Shown: one piece after another, positions 16,100 through 24,777 of the stretch
Numbering within the stretch: the stretch's first letter is position 1
Layout: each line of letters starts with the position of its first letter
Assembly (NCBI GenBank): GCA_043775925.1
Contig: JAYVRW010000419.1
Coordinates: forward strand, 1 to 37,841
Source: JAFDVL01 sp043775925
GTDB taxonomy: Bacteria; Acidobacteriota; Blastocatellia; RBC074
Direction: 5' to 3'
Length of the DNA: 37,841 bases
Program-made: the position numbers and the translations under genes
Notes under the pieces: generated by a model
The model's input: only the letters and a program-made list of their open reading frames with translations
Databases searched by the model: none
What the model was told of the DNA's origin: nothing

Positions 16100-17065
16100 C
16101 TAGTCGGGAGATGGACCATTCCAAATCTGACAAGGCGGCGTATATTGCGGGACATCAATGCGTGAACGACCGACCTGCGTGACGTGCAGAGTACGAATTC
16201 CACTCAAAGGGCTTTTGTTCGAACTCATGATCAACCCAACCGCTGCTGTCACGTTGAATTGTAAGGTTCCTACTTCGCCCTTAGGGATCAGGGTGCTCAA
16301 TGTTGATGGTACTCTTGGATGTGTTCCATCAATGATCGTCTGTGAGAAGCATCCACTGGGAAAGAAATTCGAGAAACTACGAGCGGCTTCCTGACCGTTG
16401 TATGCTACACCCACACCCACCTGCGCTATACCGGACGCTCTGCTAATATCTAGTGCTCCAGTCAATCCCGCGAGGACAATTTTTTGATTGACTGAAGTTA
16501 CCGGGCTTTTGATCTCCACGGCGAACGCTTTTGGGCACAGATCATAGCGCACACCATCCATCAGAATTGATGAGAAAGAACCAACTCCGCCATCGGTGAA
16601 CGCTCCAAGCGGAAGTAACGACGCAAAAGATTGTGCGCCATAGTTGCCGACATATTCACCGTCATTGACAAAAGCGTTGCCAATCAATCCATTGTAAGAA
16701 ATCAAAAGTCCCTGATTATTGACCACAAACGCCAGCAAGTAGCCGTTGTTCTGAGGATCATATTCCGAAGCTTTTATTTCAATGCTGGCATTAGCCGTCA
16801 AACAAACGTGTGTGTCCGCTTGATTACAGGAAGCGCCATCCATAAACAATAAATGGACGTTGGCGCTATATGGTCCAACGTTGCTCAAGGTCATCGTCGT
16901 TTCGGCGCCATTCTTCGAGTTGTAGTACGGGAAAACCAGAAATGAACCGGCTTTCTGATCGCTGACGCCAACATTGGTTGGTGCGGGACCCGCGAAAGAT
17001 GAAGCAGTGACGACAATCAACGCCGCTACTGTCAATAAAAATTGTGTGAGTTTGTGTGAGGTCAT
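16100..17065 (-). CDS. Secreted protein of unknown function
   Basis: I do not recognise a function. The 321-aa protein has a signal peptide (hydrophobic 9-24, cleavage near SSFAG). The mature start is PAPTNVGVSDQKAGSFLVFP. It is mostly predicted beta-rich (TMTLSNVGPYSANVHLLFM, YLLAFVVNNQGLLISYNGLI). It contains a few spaced cysteines (ASCNQADTHVCL, LCPKAFAV, GCFSQTI) that could form disulfides after export. No membrane helix beyond the signal peptide and no sorting motif are seen. GGAG stands 8 bases before the ATG. It is a single-gene unit with its own terminator. It may be an envelope or surface protein; I am sure only of export. Confidence 0.8.
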   Translation of the reverse strand: MTSHKLTQFLLTVAALIVVTASSFAGPAPTNVGVSDQKAGSFLVFPYYNSKNGAETTMTLSNVGPYSANVHLLFMDGASCNQADTHVCLTANASIEIKASEYDPQNNGYLLAFVVNNQGLLISYNGLIGNAFVNDGEYVGNYGAQSFASLLPLGAFTDGGVGSFSSILMDGVRYDLCPKAFAVEIKSPVTSVNQKIVLAGLTGALDISRASGIAQVGVGVAYNGQEAARSFSNFFPSGCFSQTIIDGTHPRVPSTLSTLIPKGEVGTLQFNVTAAVGLIMSSNKSPLSGIRTLHVTQVGRSRIDVPQYTPPCQIWNGPSPD

Positions 17066-17288
17066 GGGTGATACTCCGTTTTGGTGAAAAATAGTGAGAT
17101 TCTATCTGAATGGATCAAAACACTGATCGCAAGCAGTGAGATACGATGAATAACGCAAGTAATTTAGATTTTTTAGAGAGGAAAGAGGGAGAAGAGAAAT
17201 CTAACCCAGTGAGGTACAAAAGAACTACATTCTGAATGTAGCAGCGATTCCAGAAATGCACAAGGTCTTGGATTTAATTGTATTACGA

Positions 17289-17319
17289 GCGGCTCGCCCG
17301 TGCTGTGCGGGCAAGCCGC
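17289..17319. repeat. Short GC-rich palindrome, 12-bp arms
   Basis: GCGGCTCGCCCG (17289-17300) and CGGGCAAGCCGC (17308-17319) pair at 11 of 12 positions with a 7-base loop. It stands out as GC-rich in an AT-rich stretch. No T-run follows on either strand, so a dispersed REP-like unit is more likely than a terminator. Confidence 0.7.
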
Positions 17320-17499
17320 ACTACGATCTAAACTTAACGCTATTAGGTCCTTCACACAATTCCTATTGATTTGTTAAATCGCCTTAAATGTCGTGTTGTC
17401 AACAATTTAAAACTCTTGCTTTCCTCGCCTTTGCGCCGTAATATTAATTCTGCGTCACTCTAATAATCAAAATACTCTGTAACCATTGGTGAGGTTTGT

Positions 17500-17673
17500 A
17501 TGCCCCGTACCTGCAATGGCGAGTCGAGTTTTTACGCCTTGCGTGACTACTTGTTTTACCTCGCGTCAACCCCAATATCGCTTTCCCCAGCGTTAGGTCA
17601 ATTTCCATTATTCAAAGGTGGTCAGTGTAGCTTTGAACAGGATTCAGGTCGTCCTGTTGATGAGCCTATTTAA
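17500..17673 (+). CDS. Possible 57-aa leader or small protein
   Basis: The ORF runs from ATG (17500) to TAA (17671-17673). GGTGAGGT stands 5 bases before the ATG, a good ribosome-binding site. The product begins MPRTCNGESSFYALRDY and ends QDSGRPVDEPI; it has two cysteines, no signal peptide and no family I recognise. The start region lies in a possible hairpin (CCATTG 17483-17488 with CAATGG 17514-17519, and AGGT with ACCT inside). It may be a leader peptide, a small protein or chance; the product resembles nothing that would settle it. Confidence 0.3.
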   Translation: MPRTCNGESSFYALRDYLFYLASTPISLSPALGQFPLFKGGQCSFEQDSGRPVDEPI

Positions 17674-17776
17674 CGATTGTTATATTGATGCAATAAAAAT
17701 GAAATTAACCAGCGCTAAAAGATAGGCTGTATTGCTCCGCACCTGGTCTCTCTTTATCTACTCGACAAAGTTTTTG

Positions 17777-19474
17777 ATGAATCAGTCATTCCCGACAAAA
17801 AAACACCTCTTGGCAGTCTTATTGGAAGACTATTTCCATGTCGGCGCGTTTGACCAGTTAATTCAGCGCGAACAATGGTCAAGATTTGAGGCGCGTTTCG
17901 AGGACAATACAATTTCTGCGCTGGATTTGCTGGATCGTTTTTCAGCCAAAGTTACTTTCTTTTCTCTGAGTTGGATTGCTGAGCGTAAACCTGAACTAAT
18001 TCAGGAAATTATTCGGCGCGGTCACGAAGTTGCCTGTTATTCGACGCTGGATTTAGCGCAGATGAGCCGTGACCAATTCCGCGATGAAATTCTGCGCTCG
18101 AAAGACTTGCTGGAAAATGCGGCGCAAACCAAAGTTCTGGGCTTTCGTTCGGCGCAACGCTGGCAGATGAATAAGGCGGATTGGGCCTTGGAAATATTGG
18201 CAGAGGAAGGCTTCGCTTACGATACCAGTATTGTTCCAACCGGCAGTGATTTGTCAAAAAATCCGGCGCATCGGTTTGCGCATCCAATCAAAATTGGCGA
18301 AGGTCAGTTGTGGGAATTTCCTGTCCCAACGTGGAAAATGCTGGGGGCCACTGTGCCGTTAGCGGGAGGGAATTTCTTTCGCCAATTCCCGCACACCTTA
18401 ATTAAGCAATCTGTGCAAAGCTGGCACGAGTCTTATGAAGCCCCATTCGTGATGTACTTTCATGTCTGGGAGCTGGATCGTTCGCAACCGCGCATCAACA
18501 GCGCATCATCGCTCAACAAAATCAGGCATTACCGTAATCTTGGCAAAATGTATTGGGTCATTGAAGATTATCTCAAAAAATACGAATTCACTCCTTTTGC
18601 CGAGCATTTAAAATTAAGTACGAAACTTGCTTCAGATTTTGCTTTTAAGCAGCCTGCTCAAATTCTGCCTACAAAAATCAATGTAGCCGCATCGTCCAAG
18701 ACTCCGGTTTCGATTGTGATTCCTTGCTTTAATGAAGAACTGTCCCTCCCATATCTATCGAATACTTTGCAAAGCGTGCAGGAATCATTAGCTGAAAAAT
18801 ATGCGGCGCAATTTATTTTTGTTGATGATTGCAGTACTGATCAAACCTGGAATGTATTGCATAAACATTTTAATGAGCAAGGCAATTTTAGTTTAGTGAA
18901 GCATCTGAAAAACCGAGGTGTCGCCGCTGCGATTATGACCGGAATTCGCGCTGCGAAAACTGAGATTGTTTGTTCGATGGATTGTGATTGCACCTACGAT
19001 CCGCACGAACTGAAAAACATGATCCCGTTCCTGAAAGATGATGTCGCGCTGGTCACAGCTTCGCCGTATCACTCAGAGGGAAGAGTGCTGAATGTTCCGG
19101 CGTGGCGCTTAACGTTATCTAAAGGCTCATCATTTCTTTATCGGCAGGTACTACGTCAAAAACTGGCGACCTATACGAGTTGTTTTCGCGTGTACCGACG
19201 CAGCGAAGTCGAAAGTCTGGAGCTGGAAGAAGATGGATTTCTAGGTGTTGCGGAATTATTAGGCAGGCTGGATTTGCGTGGTGCCAAAGTGGTGGAGTTT
19301 CCCGCAACTCTGGCGGTTCGACTCTTCGGATTTTCCAAGATGAAGCTGGCAAAAACAATTTTTGGACATTTAAAACTCCTGTCGAAATTGTGGCGAATGC
19401 GATTTTTGAAAAGTGATGAAGTTATTAATAATTCACCGCAGAAACTCACGATCCCGGATGTGACGATTAAATAA
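17777..19474 (+). CDS. Fusion of degenerate NodB-like deacetylase and GT2 glycosyltransferase
   Basis: First gene of the polysaccharide cluster, 565 aa from the ATG at 17777; an upstream in-frame TTG at 17732 gives a less likely longer form. Residues 1 to about 285 resemble the XrtA-associated polysaccharide deacetylases (DUF3473 type): LLEDYFHVGAF, ATVTFF-like VTFFSLSWIAERKPEL, VLGFRSAQRW, FEFPVPT-like WEFPVPTWKMLG, and FHVWELD. The metal motif usually written SHxxxH is CYSTLD here, with Tyr88 and Asp92 where His is expected. Leu15 replaces the usual first Asp of the DxED motif. Deacetylase activity is therefore doubtful. Residues from about 310 form a GT2 domain (VSIVIPCFNEELSLP, FVDDCSTDQTW, SMDCDCTYDP) like dolichyl-phosphate mannosyltransferases. 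The fusion may steer the transferase to a polymer. Confidence 0.82.
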   Translation: MNQSFPTKKHLLAVLLEDYFHVGAFDQLIQREQWSRFEARFEDNTISALDLLDRFSAKVTFFSLSWIAERKPELIQEIIRRGHEVACYSTLDLAQMSRDQFRDEILRSKDLLENAAQTKVLGFRSAQRWQMNKADWALEILAEEGFAYDTSIVPTGSDLSKNPAHRFAHPIKIGEGQLWEFPVPTWKMLGATVPLAGGNFFRQFPHTLIKQSVQSWHESYEAPFVMYFHVWELDRSQPRINSASSLNKIRHYRNLGKMYWVIEDYLKKYEFTPFAEHLKLSTKLASDFAFKQPAQILPTKINVAASSKTPVSIVIPCFNEELSLPYLSNTLQSVQESLAEKYAAQFIFVDDCSTDQTWNVLHKHFNEQGNFSLVKHLKNRGVAAAIMTGIRAAKTEIVCSMDCDCTYDPHELKNMIPFLKDDVALVTASPYHSEGRVLNVPAWRLTLSKGSSFLYRQVLRQKLATYTSCFRVYRRSEVESLELEEDGFLGVAELLGRLDLRGAKVVEFPATLAVRLFGFSKMKLAKTIFGHLKLLSKLWRMRFLKSDEVINNSPQKLTIPDVTIK

Positions 19475-19515
19475 AAATACGCAGATTTCATTGCTGCGAG
19501 AGCTGTAAAAGATCA

Positions 19516-20748
19516 ATGACTATTAATGTATTACCGACCGAAAATTTGATTTTACCTTCCGATCAGGATGCTTCCGGGCGCACATTAGGCGAAGAAGAAA
19601 TTGCTTTGGTTTCCACCGCGATTCGCTCTGGCACACTCACCAGCACCAAAGGAACTTTCGTCAAATCTCTCGAAAAACGTTTTGCCGAAATGTTGGGCGC
19701 AAAGTATGCGTATGCCTGCACTTCAGGTTCAGCCGCCGTCCACATTGCCATCGCTGCGATTGATCCCGAACCGGGTGACGAAATCATTACGACTTCCATT
19801 ACGGACATGGGAGCGTTGACGCCGATTTTATATCAGGGAGCGATCCCGGTTTTTGCGGATGTCTGTCCGAAAACATGGAACGTTACTGCTGAAACAATTG
19901 AAGCCTGTCTGAGCGATAAAACCAAAGCGATTATCGTGACGCATCTCTTCGGAAACCCCTGCGAGATGGACAAAATTTTAGCGCTTGCCAACGCCCGTAA
20001 CATTCCCGTGATCGAAGACACTGCACAGGCTTTTCTGGGCAAATACAACGAAAAATATGTTGGTACGATTGGCGATATTGGATGTTTCAGTTTGCAGCAG
20101 GGCAAGCATGTGACGACCGGGGAAGGCGGCATCGTGACGACGAATGATGAAGCATTGGCGCGGCGGCTTTTCCTGCTGGTCAATAAAGCTTTCGGGTATG
20201 GCGATCCAAATCCCGATCATTATTTTATCGCGCTGAATTATCGTATGAACGAATTGACTGGAGCAGTGGCTTTGGCGCAGCTCGAAAAATTACATTGGTC
20301 GGTAGCGCAACGCCAGAAGACCGCGAATCAGCTTTCAGATTTATTAGCTGGAGTCCGTGGAATTGAAACGCCTTACGTGGCAGCCGGCAGCGAAAGCAGT
20401 TTCTGGAAATATTGTTTGCGCGTTGACGGTGAAATTATTCCCGGTGGCGCAGTTGGTTTAGCCAAAAAGCTGAAAGAAGAACGTGGCATTTTTTCGGCTC
20501 CGCGTTACATCCAGAAGCCGGCTTTTCAATGTCAGGTTTTCTCAGAACAACGCACCTTCGGAAATAGTCGCTGGCCTTTTACGCTGGCGCGACCAGCAGC
20601 CGTAGATTACAGCCCTGAAAAGTTTCCCGGTACTTTCTCAGGTTTGGAAAGCATTCTTGTTTTGCCCTGGAATGAAAAATATAACGACGAACACGTTCAT
20701 TACATAGCGGCTTCCTTGCAGCAGGCCGTGAACGAATTAGCCAACTGA
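19516..20748 (+). CDS. DegT/DnrJ/EryC1/StrS sugar aminotransferase
   Basis: PLP enzyme of 410 aa that transfers an amino group to a keto sugar nucleotide. The PLP lysine is Lys197 in FSLQQGKHVTTGEGG, and the ring-binding acid is Asp168 in PVIEDTAQAF. Fold-type I features include ACTSGSAAVHIAI and ALNYRMNELTGAVALAQLEKL. It lies directly before a Gfo/Idh/MocA dehydrogenase and a hexapeptide acetyltransferase. That trio matches WlbC/WlbA/WlbB (WbpE/WbpB/WbpD), so the likely reaction is 3-amination of a UDP-GlcNAc-uronic acid derivative. Exact sugar is inferred from the neighbours, not from active-site residues. Confidence 0.88.
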   Translation: MTINVLPTENLILPSDQDASGRTLGEEEIALVSTAIRSGTLTSTKGTFVKSLEKRFAEMLGAKYAYACTSGSAAVHIAIAAIDPEPGDEIITTSITDMGALTPILYQGAIPVFADVCPKTWNVTAETIEACLSDKTKAIIVTHLFGNPCEMDKILALANARNIPVIEDTAQAFLGKYNEKYVGTIGDIGCFSLQQGKHVTTGEGGIVTTNDEALARRLFLLVNKAFGYGDPNPDHYFIALNYRMNELTGAVALAQLEKLHWSVAQRQKTANQLSDLLAGVRGIETPYVAAGSESSFWKYCLRVDGEIIPGGAVGLAKKLKEERGIFSAPRYIQKPAFQCQVFSEQRTFGNSRWPFTLARPAAVDYSPEKFPGTFSGLESILVLPWNEKYNDEHVHYIAASLQQAVNELAN

Positions 20749-20761
20749 AAAAGAGATAGTA

Positions 20762-21811
20762 ATGGCTGAAGAGGTGATTCGATTTGGGTTAATTGGCGCT
20801 GGTGGAATTGCGCAATCTTACGTGCAGGCTTTTAAAGATTTGCGGATTGCACGGCTGGTAGGCATCGTTGATTTGAATGTTGACGCCGCACAAAAACTGG
20901 CTTCACAGGCGGGATGTCGTGCCTACAATAATTATGAAGCGCTCGCGGATGAATGGAATTTGGATGCCGTAATTATTTGCACTCCTCCGGTTTCGCATCC
21001 TGAGATTGCGACATTTTTTTGCCAGCGAAAAGTCAATGTCCTATGCGAGAAACCATTGAGCATTGATGTTAGCAGCGCTGAATTAATGCTGGACACCGCG
21101 CAGCGCAATGGCGTGAAGCTGACGATGGCTTCGAAATTTCGTTATGTTGAAGATGTCGTCCGCGCCAAAAGTATTGTCCGCTCAGGGATTCTTGGTGAGC
21201 TGCTTTTAGTTGAGAATGCCTTCACCTCGCACATTGACATGTCGAAGCGGTGGAATTCACAGCGGGAAATCAGCGGCGGTGGCGTGTTGATAGATAACGG
21301 TACGCATTCGATTGATATTATGCGCTACTTTCTTGGACCGCTGGGTGAACTACAGGTAATCGAAGGTGTGCGAGCGCATGATCTTGAAGTGGAAGAATCC
21401 GTGCAGGTTTATATTCGTAGCACCAACGGCGTTCAGGGACGGATTGATTTGTCGTGGAGCGTGAATAAAGAACTCGAAAGTTATATCAATATTTACGGCA
21501 CGAAAGGTACGGTCGTCGTTGGTTGGAAGTCATCGAAATATCGTCAGAACACGAGTACCGAATGGATTACCTTCGGGCAAGGCTACGATAAAGTGCAGGC
21601 TTTCCGCAGTAATATTATTAATTTTTGCGGTGGCATTCGCGGAGAAGAAGCTTTGCTGGTAACTGCCAGTGATGCTATTGCTTCTGTCGAAGTCATCGAA
21701 GCGGCATACACTGCGTTGCAAAAAAGTCACTGGACAAAAATTAGTCATGCGCTCGATAACAACTATTTGAGATTAGTGGATCAGGAAACGGGGTTGAGAA
21801 AAATTGCATGA
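20762..21811 (+). CDS. Gfo/Idh/MocA sugar dehydrogenase, WlbA/WbpB-like
   Basis: NAD(P)-dependent oxidoreductase of 349 aa. The Rossmann motif GLIGAGGIAQSY is at 9-20. The family EKP motif is at 96-98 (VLCEKPLS, Lys97). Catalytic-type residues Asp178 and His182 are in LIDNGTHSIDIMRYF. It is 13 bp after the aminotransferase, and its last codons overlap the acetyltransferase gene by 4 bp (ATGA). In the WlbA route it would oxidise the C3 hydroxyl of the sugar nucleotide, giving the keto sugar for the aminotransferase. Assignment to the family is secure; the substrate is inferred from context. Confidence 0.88.
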   Translation: MAEEVIRFGLIGAGGIAQSYVQAFKDLRIARLVGIVDLNVDAAQKLASQAGCRAYNNYEALADEWNLDAVIICTPPVSHPEIATFFCQRKVNVLCEKPLSIDVSSAELMLDTAQRNGVKLTMASKFRYVEDVVRAKSIVRSGILGELLLVENAFTSHIDMSKRWNSQREISGGGVLIDNGTHSIDIMRYFLGPLGELQVIEGVRAHDLEVEESVQVYIRSTNGVQGRIDLSWSVNKELESYINIYGTKGTVVVGWKSSKYRQNTSTEWITFGQGYDKVQAFRSNIINFCGGIRGEEALLVTASDAIASVEVIEAAYTALQKSHWTKISHALDNNYLRLVDQETGLRKIA

Positions 21812-22431
21812 GTATTCGCCTTCATCCGACCGCCTTAATCGAAGATAACGTCCAGCTCGGCGCCGGCTCAAGCATTTGGGATAATGTGCATATTCGTCAT
21901 TCCACGACGCTGGGCGAAGAATGCATTGTGGGTGAAAAGACGTATATTGCTTACGGTGTCAGCATTGGCAACCGCGTCAAAATCAATGCGATGGTTTACA
22001 TTTGTAATGCTGTCACCATTGAAGATGGTGTGATGATTAGCGCCGGAACAATTTTCACGAATGATCGGTTTCCTCGTGCTACGACACCGGATTTAAAGCA
22101 GCTTCGTCCGTCTGATCCTGATGAGCATACGTTGCCAACTTTAGTGAAGGAAGGCGCAACGATTGGCGCTGGCTGCACGATTGGCAATGATTTGACGATT
22201 GGAAGATTTGCGATGATTGGAATGGGATCGTTAGTGACAAAATCCGTTCCTGATTTTCACCTGGTCATCGGGCATCCAGCAAAATCTGTCGGATGTGTTT
22301 GCCGTTGTGGGCAGCTAATGATGAGATTTGCTGAACAGGATTTAGAAAAAGTAATAGTCGTAAATTGCAGTGCCTGCGGATTAAGTTATGAAGTAACAAA
22401 CCAACAAGTCAGGGAATTGAGCACGAAATAA
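21808..22431 (+). CDS. Hexapeptide-repeat N-acetyltransferase, WlbB/WbpD-like
   Basis: Left-handed beta-helix acetyltransferase of 207 aa. Repeats of the [LIV]-G-x4 type cover about 10-175 (LGAGSSIWDNVHIRHSTTLG, TIGAGCTIGNDLTIGRFAMIG). It ends with a small zinc-ribbon-like part: Cys-x-Cys (CVCRCGQLM) and Cys-x2-Cys (VVNCSACGLSYEV). In the WlbB/WbpD role it would acetylate the 3-amino group made by the aminotransferase, giving a 2,3-diacetamido uronic acid sugar nucleotide. It overlaps the dehydrogenase by 4 bp and is followed 2 bp later by the FAD protein, so translation is probably coupled. Confidence 0.86.
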   Translation: MSIRLHPTALIEDNVQLGAGSSIWDNVHIRHSTTLGEECIVGEKTYIAYGVSIGNRVKINAMVYICNAVTIEDGVMISAGTIFTNDRFPRATTPDLKQLRPSDPDEHTLPTLVKEGATIGAGCTIGNDLTIGRFAMIGMGSLVTKSVPDFHLVIGHPAKSVGCVCRCGQLMMRFAEQDLEKVIVVNCSACGLSYEVTNQQVRELSTK

Positions 22432-22433
22432 AA

Positions 22434-23783
22434 ATGTCAGATCAGTCAGAAAATTGGGCAATTATAGGCGGCGGAATGCTGGGGATGACGCTGGCGCATC
22501 GTTTGGCGCAAGCTGGGAAAAAAGTCACGCTGTATGAAAGTGCTCCACACTTCGGAGGTCTGGCGAGTGCGTGGCAATTCGGAGGCATCACCTGGGATCG
22601 TCATTATCACGTCACGCTACTTTCGGATACGCATCTGCGATCTTTGCTGAGTGAGCTTGGACTCGAACAGGACATGCAATGGGTGCAGACGCGCACCGGA
22701 TTTTATACGGACGGGAAAATGTATTCGATGTCAAATTCATTGGAGTTTTTGCAATTTCCTCCGTTGAATCTGATGGATAAATTTCGACTTGGCGCGACAA
22801 TTTTTTACGCCTCTAAAATTCAGGATTGGAAAAAACTTGAAAAGATTCCAGTCGCTGAATGGCTGGAGAAATTATCCGGCAAACGTACTTTTGAAAAAAT
22901 GTGGTTGCCTTTGTTGCGCTCAAAATTAGGCGACAATTATCAGCAGACTTCGGCAGCATTTATCTGGACGACGATTGCCCGAATGTATGCAGCGCGGCGT
23001 TCAGGATTGAAAAAAGAAATGTTCGGCTACGTGCGCGGCGGCTATGCCCAAGTCCTCGCTCGCTTTGCCGAAATGTTACAGCAGGAAAACGTCGAGCTGA
23101 AGCTGAACAGCTCCATCACGAATGCTTCGACCAGTCACGGCTCGGTCAAACTTGAATTTGCAGATGGCAACTATGCGCTTCACGATCAGATAGTGTTGAC
23201 AGTACCCGGCAACGTCGCGGCAAAAATTTGTACTGAGTTGACCAATGATGAAAAACAAAAATTGAATGATATTCAGTATCAGGGAATTGTTTGCGCTTCG
23301 GTGCTTTTGAAAAAGCCGCTGGCGGGATATTACGTGACGAATATTACCGAAAGCTGGGTTCCGTTTACGGCAGTGATCGAAATGTCTGCGCTGGTTGATA
23401 AAGTAGAGTTTGGCGGGAATTCATTGGTATATTTACCAAAATACTTTGCGGACGGCGACCCGATCCTGAATCAATCGGATGCCGAAATTGAAAGCAAATT
23501 TGTCGCAGCGTTACAACGAATGTATCCGCAGCTTGAAAGTTCAGAGGTGCTGGCGTTCAATATTTCTCGTGTGCGGAATGTGTTTCCACTGCCGACGTTA
23601 AATTATTCAACCAAAGTCCCAGCGATGGAAACCTCAATGCCGGGAGTTTTCGTAGTGAATTCGTCGCATATTCTCAACGGCACATTGAATGTAAATGAAG
23701 GTATTAAATTAGCAGAACAGGTCATGCCGAGATTGCTTTCTTCGTCGAAAGAAAAGCCGGCTGTGATGCGTCAGGTAGCGTAA
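22434..23783 (+). CDS. FAD/NAD(P)-binding oxidoreductase, amine-oxidase/PPOX-like
   Basis: Flavoprotein of 449 aa. The FAD-binding motif WAIIGGGMLGMTLAHRLAQ is at 8-26, with the acidic end YESAPHFGGLA. A second FAD-contact region near the C-terminus is GVFVVNSSHILNGTLNVNEG. The overall shape is like protoporphyrinogen oxidase, HpnE-type desaturases and UDP-galactopyranose mutase. It sits between a sugar-nucleotide set and a polysaccharide deacetylase, so a role in sugar or lipid-carrier modification is likely. The exact reaction cannot be read from sequence. Confidence 0.82.
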   Translation: MSDQSENWAIIGGGMLGMTLAHRLAQAGKKVTLYESAPHFGGLASAWQFGGITWDRHYHVTLLSDTHLRSLLSELGLEQDMQWVQTRTGFYTDGKMYSMSNSLEFLQFPPLNLMDKFRLGATIFYASKIQDWKKLEKIPVAEWLEKLSGKRTFEKMWLPLLRSKLGDNYQQTSAAFIWTTIARMYAARRSGLKKEMFGYVRGGYAQVLARFAEMLQQENVELKLNSSITNASTSHGSVKLEFADGNYALHDQIVLTVPGNVAAKICTELTNDEKQKLNDIQYQGIVCASVLLKKPLAGYYVTNITESWVPFTAVIEMSALVDKVEFGGNSLVYLPKYFADGDPILNQSDAEIESKFVAALQRMYPQLESSEVLAFNISRVRNVFPLPTLNYSTKVPAMETSMPGVFVVNSSHILNGTLNVNEGIKLAEQVMPRLLSSSKEKPAVMRQVA

Positions 23784-23790
23784 AAGATTT

Positions 23791-24777
23791 ATGAGTAAAC
23801 CCTTCGCCAGTTTATCGCTCGACCTCGACAATCAATGGTCGTACATGAAAACGCATGGAGATGCGGGCTGGGAAAGTTTTCCGTCTTATCTTGATCTGGT
23901 CGTTCCTCGCGTGCTGGATTTCCTGAAAGAGAGCAACCAAACGATCACCTTTTTTATTGTTGGTCAGGATGCCGCACTCGAAAAAAATCATGCCGCGCTT
24001 GCTTCTATTGCCGCCGCCGGACACGAAATCGGAAATCATTCGTTTCATCACGAACCCTGGTTGCATTTGTACACCGAGCAACAGATCGAAGACGAAATTG
24101 CACAGGCAGAAGTCGCAATTGAACAAGCTACCGGAATGCATACGACCGGATTTCGCGGACCTGGATTCAGTTGTTCAGAAACGTTGCTGAGTGTCTTGAA
24201 GCGTCGAGGTTATGAATATGATTGTTCTACGTTCCCAACGTATTTAGGGCCACTGGCGCGCGCATTTTACTTTGCTACTGCGAAACTCACGCCGGAAGAG
24301 CAGGAAAAACGAAAAGTTTTATTTGGAAAATTTTCAGAAGGGTTTCGCCCTTTGCAGCCGTATCAATGGCAATTGCGCGAAGGCACTTTAACTGAAATTC
24401 CGGTGACGACGTTACCGCTTTTCAAAGTGCCGATTCACATCAGTTACATTTTATATTTAAGTAGTTATTCAAAATTTGTGGCGAAGCTTTATTTCCAAAC
24501 GGCACTGAAGCTTTGCAAACTAACGAAGACACAGCCTTCGATTTTATTGCATCCACTGGATTTTCTTGGATGCGATGATGTGCAGGAGCTGGCATTTTTC
24601 CCTGGCATGCAGATGAAAGGGGAAGTGAAGGTAAACATCGTTCGTGAAATGATTAATTTAATGAAAGACGAATTCACGATCACAACCATGAAACAACACG
24701 CTGAGGCTGTCACAACCAAAGGATTAACGTTAGTAAATCCTTCGAGCCTCAGTTACAACAACCAATTTGCAAATTGA
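23791..24777 (+). CDS. Polysaccharide deacetylase (NodB/CE4 family), intact motif
   Basis: Carbohydrate esterase of 328 aa that removes N- or O-acetyl groups from a polysaccharide or precursor. The NodB motifs are complete: DLDN with Asp11 and Asp13, GHEIGNHSFHHEP with His83 and His87, and TTGFRGPGFSC with the conserved Arg. Late motifs are SILLHPLDFLG and a C-terminal helical stretch. No signal peptide is seen, so it may act on lipid-linked or nucleotide-linked sugars on the cytoplasmic side. It is 7 bp after the FAD protein. It contrasts with the degenerate NodB domain at the start of the cluster. Confidence 0.88.
   Translation: MSKPFASLSLDLDNQWSYMKTHGDAGWESFPSYLDLVVPRVLDFLKESNQTITFFIVGQDAALEKNHAALASIAAAGHEIGNHSFHHEPWLHLYTEQQIEDEIAQAEVAIEQATGMHTTGFRGPGFSCSETLLSVLKRRGYEYDCSTFPTYLGPLARAFYFATAKLTPEEQEKRKVLFGKFSEGFRPLQPYQWQLREGTLTEIPVTTLPLFKVPIHISYILYLSSYSKFVAKLYFQTALKLCKLTKTQPSILLHPLDFLGCDDVQELAFFPGMQMKGEVKVNIVREMINLMKDEFTITTMKQHAEAVTTKGLTLVNPSSLSYNNQFAN

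Larger units (their letters stand above)
17066..17776. other. 711-bp stretch without a firm gene, upstream of polysaccharide cluster
   Basis: This AT-rich stretch separates the minus-strand secreted-protein gene from the plus-strand polysaccharide cluster. It holds a small palindrome (17289-17319), a possible 57-codon ORF (17500-17673) and a hairpin around that ORF's start. It should also contain the cluster promoter. TAATAT near 17440 with TTGCTT 17 bases upstream is a weak candidate. No tRNA, no known riboswitch and no transposase remnant were recognised. Confidence 0.6.

Noticed and set aside
17173..17355. Minus-strand open frame over the GC-rich palindrome
   Set aside because: It starts near the palindrome, has no ribosome-binding site and no recognisable protein features.
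17396..17446. Promoter for the polysaccharide cluster (TTGTCA, TTGCTT, TAATAT)
   Set aside because: Each element matches the consensus at only three to four of six positions; listed only as a weak hint inside the noncoding stretch.
17732..17776. TTG start extending the first polysaccharide gene by 15 residues
   Set aside because: The added residues do not belong to the deacetylase-like fold and no ribosome-binding site favours the TTG.
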